Below the pieces are notes generated by a model. It made no database searches and was not told where the DNA came from. It saw only the letters and a program-made list of their open reading frames with translations. The position numbers and the translations under genes are program-made. Positions 57,751-64,000 of a DNA stretch of 64,000 bases are shown one piece after another. Numbering within the stretch: the first letter of the stretch is position 1; each line of letters starts with the position of its first letter. This stretch comes from Ustilaginoidea virens (taxonomy: Eukaryota > Ascomycota > Sordariomycetes > Hypocreales > Clavicipitaceae): positions 496,001 to 560,000 of the forward strand of contig NC_057317.1 of assembly GCF_000687475.1 (NCBI RefSeq). Direction: 5' to 3'.

Positions 57751-60175
57751 TATGTGAAGATGCAAGTATCTGAGCCGTGCCGATGAATAGGTGATGGGCG
57801 CAAACGGGGATTGACAGGCGCAGTTTTCATTCCAAGGCCGACAGTGTTTCCGCGAGAGGTTGAGGCTGAAAAGAGCTTGGTCTGGTGGAGGTGCGACTCG
57901 CATGTACATGTACAGATCAACTTGACGGACCGTACGGGGTAATGGTAGAATTGAGGCTAGCAGCCTTTCTAGCGCTCTCACTGGGTGGACCATACCTCAA
58001 TACCACCACATGTCTGGCACATACCAGCCAGACCAGACGCTATAGTCTGGTTACATGTACCAATAGCAAAGCGCTGGGACCCAGCCTCTTTTCGTGCAAT
58101 CATCAATACCTGCCATTACGCATCAACAAGGATTCTAGTCGCTATTATTTTCCGTCCAGTCTCAATCGCAAGACTGCTAAAGGTCATGACAGGTCTACTT
58201 CCGAAAGATCTCCATGACTACGTCATGTATCTTAGAGGTAGGTACCTAAGGTAGGTTTGCAGTTTCTTGTTGCAGCTCATTCATTGGCTTGTGGCTGTCA
58301 CAGCTAACCATCAAGTTGAACCAGCTTAGCGCGCCATGGTAGGTTCCTAGTCATTGCCTGTTCACCGATATTCGCAACCTCGTGCCTTGGGTTAGGTGCA
58401 TCGCGACACGATACTGCGGAGTAGATACTATTGCCAACTCCTCCGTCCATCGTCCAACATGGCGGCACTTCACAGAAGCTCAGAAACACGACAACCGTTG
58501 ACCCGCAAAGGCCACTACTTCCCATTGCGACGAACTTCGTACCAAGACTGTTGCAAGAAAGAGCGCCTCCTGTGGCAGGGAATTGGATTGGACTGGTATC
58601 AGCCAACAGTTGATGACTCGTGATGACTCGAGAGCAATGTGCAATCTTATTACAAAGATCAGTACACAAGACGGCTAGTACAAGGTGTCGGAAATGTTGA
58701 GCTTTGGAATCAATACACCTGCAGCAAGAGACCCAAACGTACCCTGTTGCTACACGTACTCAGCCCTTGGTGCCTGCTTCCCCAAGAGCACTCAAGAGAT
58801 ATGTGTCTGATGAGTCCATAAGTGCACAACCTTGTCGAAATCAAAAAAATATACTGCACCGGCCGCCCACAGTTCGGAGTACCGATCATTGAATCGCTAC
58901 ACCCACAGCGTAGGGTTGGTGACATGGCAATGAAGCCCTCTGATACCTGCAACCGCATGCTAGCTACTGTAGTTTAACTAAGGCATGACGAGAGCATCTC
59001 ATAACTTTCATGTGGCTTGCATTGGCTGACGTGCACTCCCATATCAAGTATCGTGGTCTCACCACTTGGACGAACAATCATCATACATACGACCCAGCGG
59101 GGAAAAAAAGGGTTATCTAAACAGAAGTCTCAACAGGAATTTGGAGGCGACGGGATACATTGGGTTGATGCGAGACAAGGTCAATGAGAAAAATCAGGCA
59201 CCGATAAGTCTGTAGGCGGTCTGGTGTCTACCTCGAGCTAGATCCATAACAGGCTTCTGAGCAATGAGCACTGCCTAGCCTGTGCCAGAAACAGAAACAG
59301 GGATCATGAGTGGAAGTCAGGACGTTAGGGGGTCAGGAGGCCGTGCTATTCAGACCATCATCCCACGTTCCATCCTTGTCTTCTCTTCTTCTTCTCTTTT
59401 CTTTGAACCCCCTCGATATGGCCATGGCGCACCAAACAGGTCGGGCGGGTCCAAGTCGATCTAGTTGATGGAAAGGTCAGAGATTTGCGTTTTGGGCGAT
59501 TTTAGGTGTATTGAAAGCCGTGTTGAGATATTCGCAAAAGCTAGGAAGAAAGGATCAGAATCATCGTCATAATGCACCATCAGTGTCGAATGCCATGGCA
59601 ACAAGAAGAAACTGTCCATCCATCCATCCATCCGACGATGTGTGTTGGGTGGGAGTCGGGGCATGGAATGCAAAGCCAGCCACGAGTTAGTTTGCCAGGC
59701 AAGCAAAAAACATCAAGGGATGAGCCTTGAGGCCCTCGGGTATCTGGGCGGGGCCCTGCCGGCCAACCACACACGCTCATCCCTCCCCCGCCTTCTACCG
59801 TCACTGGTTGGTTAGTTGCTTCAAGTTCCCCCTCCTGAATCTCCTGCTGCCACAAGATTCATGACATCTCCTTTTTCAGTCGGTGACTTTTTAAACCCCT
59901 TGCTGGACCCCGTTCTGGCGCCGCTCGCCCACTCTGCTCAAGCTGGCCCTCGCCTCTTCTTTCTCACCTCCCGTTCTCGCTTCAGAACGCTACCCTTCCG
60001 CAGCAACTTGTCGTCCCACTCGTCTGCTGCAGCCCGCTCCTCAACAGCATCAGAGCCCTCAGAGCCCTCAGAGCCCTCAGAGCCCTCAGATCCCTCGGAT
60101 TATTTCGGGGCCTCTCATCCGTCTCTCTTGTCTCGTTGCTCCCCGCCCATTTCCTTGGCCGCAATTTCACCAATC
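57751..60175. other. 2.4-kb divergent region, leo1 / mob2
   Basis: Contains the promoters of both flanking genes. TAGGTACCTA lies at 58239-58248. A 10-bp repeat (GAGCCCTCA) lies at about 60050-60090, just upstream of the mob2 ATG. An open frame through this part (59816-60202) has poor conservation and I treat it as 5' UTR sequence. No other gene is supported. Confidence 0.55.
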
Positions 60176-61995
60176 ATGTCCAACCTCTTCTCTGGGATGT
60201 AAGTCAATGTCTCCGCCGCTTGATCATAGGGAGGGTAGTCGCTTCTTGAAAACATCGGGTGGCAGAACTACACCACTGATTGCCATGCCTTCATATCTGT
60301 CTGATGAATGCAAGGCTCAAGGGACAAGTGTCTCAGTGCTACGAGGCGCTCCGCCAAAGTATGAACATCTGGTCGGCGTGTGCCAATTCTTTCTGCGTGG
60401 AAGAATAGCCCTACACGTCGAAAGTGGTCCTGGACCATGTACCGGTTCTTTCAATTGTGAATTCATACCAGACGTTAGGCAATGACTGCCGAGCCACCCA
60501 ACCGTACCGCCTGGACTCCGGTTTGCAGTATTACACCCGGACGGGCTGAAATGTAGGAGTCGCCGAGCCGGGTTGTATACCTCTGGTTGGGGCATGCTCA
60601 ACCAGCGCAATGCTGCAATCTCCCTTGAAAGCTAGTGCTGTTCTGGGATTCTGCCCGCAATATAGCGGACACGGTATAGGTATAGCATTGATTGACGCAA
60701 AGCTGCCCTCGGCACGAAGCGCAGCCTCTTGGGATCAGAACTACCTACTTTTCTTGAGCTACCCAGTTTGGTTGTGCTAGGATGCCTCGACGCCTGAGAA
60801 AACATTTGCAGTCGCTGAAGCTTACGATTGCTGACTTTTGCTCCCAGAAACGCTCGACTTCGAGGCGGTTCAGCTAAACCGTCGGGCCAGAAGAGCCCAT
60901 CCCCATCGACAGGTAGCCAGCCTCTGCCTTCTGACACGGCATCGCAAGTTAATCAGTCGTCCACAAACACTGCTCCCAAAGTTCCACCGTTGCCGAACTC
61001 TCCATCTCTCGCTCAGACCATTGGCATGGACGAATCCAGCGGCGTCATAGCCAGCGGAGACGACGTCATCAACTCCTACACCTTACCCCGACCTCTCCCT
61101 CTCTGGCTCAATGCCAATTACGTCAAACATATTGTCAAGGGAAACTTCATGACCTTGAGCGCACGACCAAAGACAGTGGAACAGGGCGAATGGATAGCTC
61201 ATCAAGGTATGCATAATGCACTTCCCAGTATTACGGTTTCTGCAACCAGCTGATGCACAGAGGGGCAGTTGTTGAGCATTACCGAAACCTGTGGAATTTC
61301 GTGCGCGTTGTGCATGAAAAGGAGGAGGATGGCACGAGCATTTGCAATCCAAAAACTTGCCCTCGCATGTCCGCAGGAGCGTATGTTCCTTGAATCCATA
61401 CAAATCGACATTGGACAGTCGACCTCCGATGACTGACACATCATCTAGTAATCATTCCTTTACCTGGCTGAACAATAGGCGAGAGCCCGTTGAGCTCCCC
61501 GCCTACGAGTACATGACTCTGATGCAAAGATGGATCTCTGGGAAGATTGATGACACGGCCATCTTTCCTACAGATCCCTCAGGCGTGTCATACGCCCACA
61601 ACCCAAGCATCACCACCACGCCACTGTCGCAACTGTCCAACCCGGGTGAGGCTGATTATATCGGTAAACGATCGGGCTTCCCAGACAAATTCGTGGAAGT
61701 TTGCCAGATGATCTTTCGCCAAATGTTTCGCGTCTATTCCCACCTGTACTGGGCGCATTTTACGGAACCGTTCTACCACCTGAACCTCGAGAAGCAATTG
61801 AACAGCTGCTTTTCTCACTTTTTGCTGACAGCCACAGCTCTAGACATGCTAAAGCCTCGGGAGTTGGAGCCAATGCAAGCCCTTATCGACCTCTGGGCGG
61901 CCAATGGAACTTTCCCGCCGGAGTCCAAGGCTTACGAATATGCCAACTTGCGTGCTGGTGAACGATTCCTTCAGCTTTCCGGCGTGTCTCAATAG
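60176..61995 (+). CDS. mob2: Mob2, NDR/Cbk1 kinase activator
   Basis: Mob1/phocein family protein; its Mob2 class binds and activates the NDR kinase Cbk1/COT-1/Orb6, controlling polarity and hyphal tip growth. Four exons: 60176-60198, 60848-61206, 61269-61380 and 61449-61995, giving 1041 nt and 346 residues. The start is short (MSNLFSG) and joins INARLRGGSAKPSG, as in related fungi. After an S/P-rich linker comes the Mob domain: GEWIAHQVVEHYRNLWNFVRVV, zinc ligands Cys-Cys in CNPKTCPRMSAG, and HLYWAH (the two histidines). The segment ELPAYEYMTLMQRWISGKIDD is typical of Mob2 rather than Mob1 or Mob3. The first intron, 649 bp, is unusually long here; phase fits but other 5' exons are possible. 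Confidence 0.9.
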
Positions 61996-64000
61996 ATGGG
62001 TCTATCACAGGCACCTTTTCTTTTCTTTTCTTTTCTTTTCTTTTCTTTTCTTTTTTTTTCCTCCTTTTTTTTTCCTTGCTTTTTTTTTCCCCCTTTTCTC
62101 TCTCTCTCCCCCTTTTATCTTGGTGTGAAATTTGCTTGCATCTCTTGGGTCATTCGAACGACAGTTTTACGCTAAAGCGGAGTTGCATATATATTTTATG
62201 CGCATGGGCAAATGGATACATGAGACAAACCTGGCAACTGTCTGGTGGTGATTTTTGCGAAGCTGAGAGAGGTGTCCGGTACAGGCCAGCGTGATTGCGA
62301 GATCATGTTCGATTCTCAGCATGGTACGGCGCAGAAAAATCGATAACAAAGGTGGGATGAATGCAAACAGAAGGGAGAGTAGAGAACTATGCATCTATAG
62401 GTCATCACGGCAGGATCTGGCTGATAAGCATAGTCGCCTTGATCGGCGGTGAAGACTAATTCCATCGCAAGACTAGTTCCATCAACAAACCTGCATCTGG
62501 GTGGTTCCATGGCGCAGCGCCAACCTCTCGGTATTGCTCTGCCCAGTTGATGATCTCCTCGTGAGCATGGCAACATGGCGGATAAGAGGCAGCAAACCAA
62601 GGTCATGACGTTTGATTAGATGTAGCGTGAGATGAACATGTCTCTCACAAGGCAACGTCGCAGTTGAAGCGCTTGTTTCTGCGGTGCAGCTACCTCGGGG
62701 ATGTTTTGGGATGTTTTGCACACGCCCCCGACACACGTTGACGCTCTCGAGCATTTATTTTTTTTTTTTTTTGGCAGGCAATGCAACCTGGGAGAATCAG
62801 TAGCATGCGACATATCAAAGGCACGCTGGGGCAGAAATGAAACAGATGCATTCGGGGATGCGCATCAGCCCTTTGTGCCTAACACGACGGCCCAGGCCAT
62901 CCATCATATGACGCCGTTTTTCACCCGACGGCCCTCGCAGTCCGACGACATTTGCGAGAAACCCAAGGAAGCGGTTGTGGCCCGGAATTGAAAGAGGAAA
63001 AAGGGGACGGATAATCCCAAATCCAGCATGCGAAGGGAAAATAACCGACCGCAAGCGGCATCGACCGTCGAGTGGTCTCGTCACAACTCAGCAACGGGCT
63101 CGGTACGCCCTTGCTGCTCCGACACGAACCGCTGCGATGGCGTGCTTTCTTTCTCGCACCTTTATTAATCTCCGCCGATGCCGTGCAACAAAACGCTCAC
63201 GTTGAGACAAAGGGGCGTCCCCGCCCCCCCCCCCCCCCCCGTCGCCCGCCTGCAGAGGGCGGGTTGCGCGGGGAACGAGCTTCTTCTCGTCAGAATGACG
63301 GGGCGCGCCAGGAGGGGCGGGTTGTTTGGCGTTTTCGCGGAACTCGTTCATGCATCGTGTTTTTTTGGATGCGGACAGCAAACAGGCGGCGGCGGAGGAG
63401 GAAGGCTGGGCTGTCTCGGTCACGGCTTGCGAATGGCTGGGGGGGAGGGTTTATATTCACGGACTGGAGGGGGCGAGCTTTGTGGCCGTGGGAGCGGCAT
63501 CTACGGCGGAATGCTGGATGGCCTGTCTGACCATGGGGGGGTTGGTGAAGTCGGTTCCGGGTCGGAAGCAAGGGCAGGATCTGATGGGAACTCTGACGAG
63601 CAGTGGTGATGGGCTTGGAGACAGGCCTGGGATGTGAGTCGAGGCTGGGGCAGTGCTCCGTCTACGGAGTACAACGAAGAGTCTTCCCTTTGTTTGCGGG
63701 TTTGTCGTTGTGGTGTTCTTTTTTTTCTTTTCTTCCTTTGCCGCACTAGAGTAATTGTCTTTGTTGAGGGACAAGAACGGGCATCTTCACGGGCACCTTC
63801 ACGGGCATGCAGAGTATGTCGGGGACTGAGCGCGCGCTTGAGTGCAATAACGACGCTACGAACGCAGGAAACACAGGTAGCCCTCCCTCTTGAGACGTCT
63901 TGTTAACCAATCCGGCCTCGTTGTCTCATATCGTTTTCAGGCCTCGGGCGCGGACGAGAGAAAAGCCCTTTCCCAAGATTCTGGAGGCAAAACCCATGCT
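61996..64000. other. Intergenic, right edge
   Basis: 3' flank of mob2 followed by non-coding sequence to the window edge; no gene is supported. A TTTTC pentamer repeat (about 62014-62050) lies 20 bp after the mob2 stop, with more T-rich sequence to about 62095. A TACGGAGTA lies at 63663. C- and G-rich homopolymers (near 63223-63240) are present. A gene may begin beyond the edge; nothing shows it here. Confidence 0.55.
62014..62050. repeat. (TTTTC) pentamer repeat
   Basis: About seven copies of CTTTT in the 3' flank of mob2. Confidence 0.9.

Noticed and set aside
59816..60175. Open frame directly upstream of the mob2 start that could extend its N-terminus
   Set aside because: It contains a short tandem repeat (GAGCCCTCA) encoding SEP units and no conservation that I recognise; the short MSNLFSG start is the family-like one. 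It may be a uORF or 5' UTR.
1..64000. tRNA genes
   Set aside because: I scanned intergenic sequence for B-box-like GGTTCGANTCC with a matching A box and found none; a covariance-model search would be decisive.

Overview
The window is a piece of a filamentous ascomycete nuclear chromosome. Genes are broken by short GT-AG introns (about 50-150 bp, with some longer ones and one GC-AG). Coding regions are GC-rich. The gene set is typical of a Pezizomycotina fungus: AspA/Cdc11 septin, OCH1-type mannosyltransferase, HET-domain protein, two Zn(II)2Cys6 regulators, a Dal5-family permease, Atg22, Leo1 and Mob2. Protein wording looks most like Sordariomycetes (perhaps Hypocreales), but that is an impression, not a measured placement. 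I found no transposon, rRNA, tRNA, CRISPR array or recognisable secondary-metabolite core gene.

I support 18 protein-coding genes. Exon-intron models were rebuilt by hand from splice signals, reading-frame phase and family similarity; in 17 of 18 the exon lengths sum to an intact frame, and the exception is the BNA6-like gene. Left to right: septin Cdc11/AspA (+, 1729-3466); Bax-inhibitor family membrane protein (-, 4804-5839); LAG1-type ceramide synthase (+, 8386-10130); mitochondrial-type acyl-CoA synthetase (-, 10860-12948); OCH1-like alpha-1,6-mannosyltransferase (-, 14387-15547); copper amine oxidase (+, 19934-22436); quinolinate phosphoribosyltransferase BNA6 with a homopolymer frameshift (-, 22794-23807); Dal5/allantoate-family permease (-, 24339-26357); secreted GH43 glycosidase (-, 28881-30377); HET-domain protein (-, 31042-33909); TPR protein (+, 35260-37020); Atg22-like vacuolar effluxer (+, 37734-39365); secreted metallophosphoesterase (+, 39627-40933); Zn2Cys6 regulator 1 (-, 41770-45106); Zn2Cys6 regulator 2 (-, 48332-51376); patatin-like protein lacking the lipase serine (-, 53485-55491); Leo1 of the Paf1 complex (-, 56416-57750); Mob2 (+, 60176-61995).

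Most genes are housekeeping and unlinked in function: septin and Mob2 for polarity and septation, LAG1 and OCH1 for membrane and wall, Leo1 for transcription elongation, Atg22 for vacuolar amino-acid recycling. The one pair that suggests a shared job is BNA6 next to the Dal5-family carrier (NAD precursor synthesis plus possible pyridine-carboxylate transport), and this is inference. Intergenic stretches are long (up to 4.4 kb) and carry microsatellites, minisatellites, long homopolymers and two dispersed short motifs, TACGGAGTA (or its complement) and TAGGTACCTA, which I saw only outside the coding exons.

The observations most worth following are the patatin protein whose GxSxG serine is alanine and whose Asp-Gly motif is also absent, the GC-AG intron inside a zinc-cluster coding sequence, the BNA6 frameshift in a C9 run, the low-complexity insertion just before the third copper ligand of the amine oxidase, and the dispersed intergenic motifs. 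I did not see a convincing new multi-gene system.
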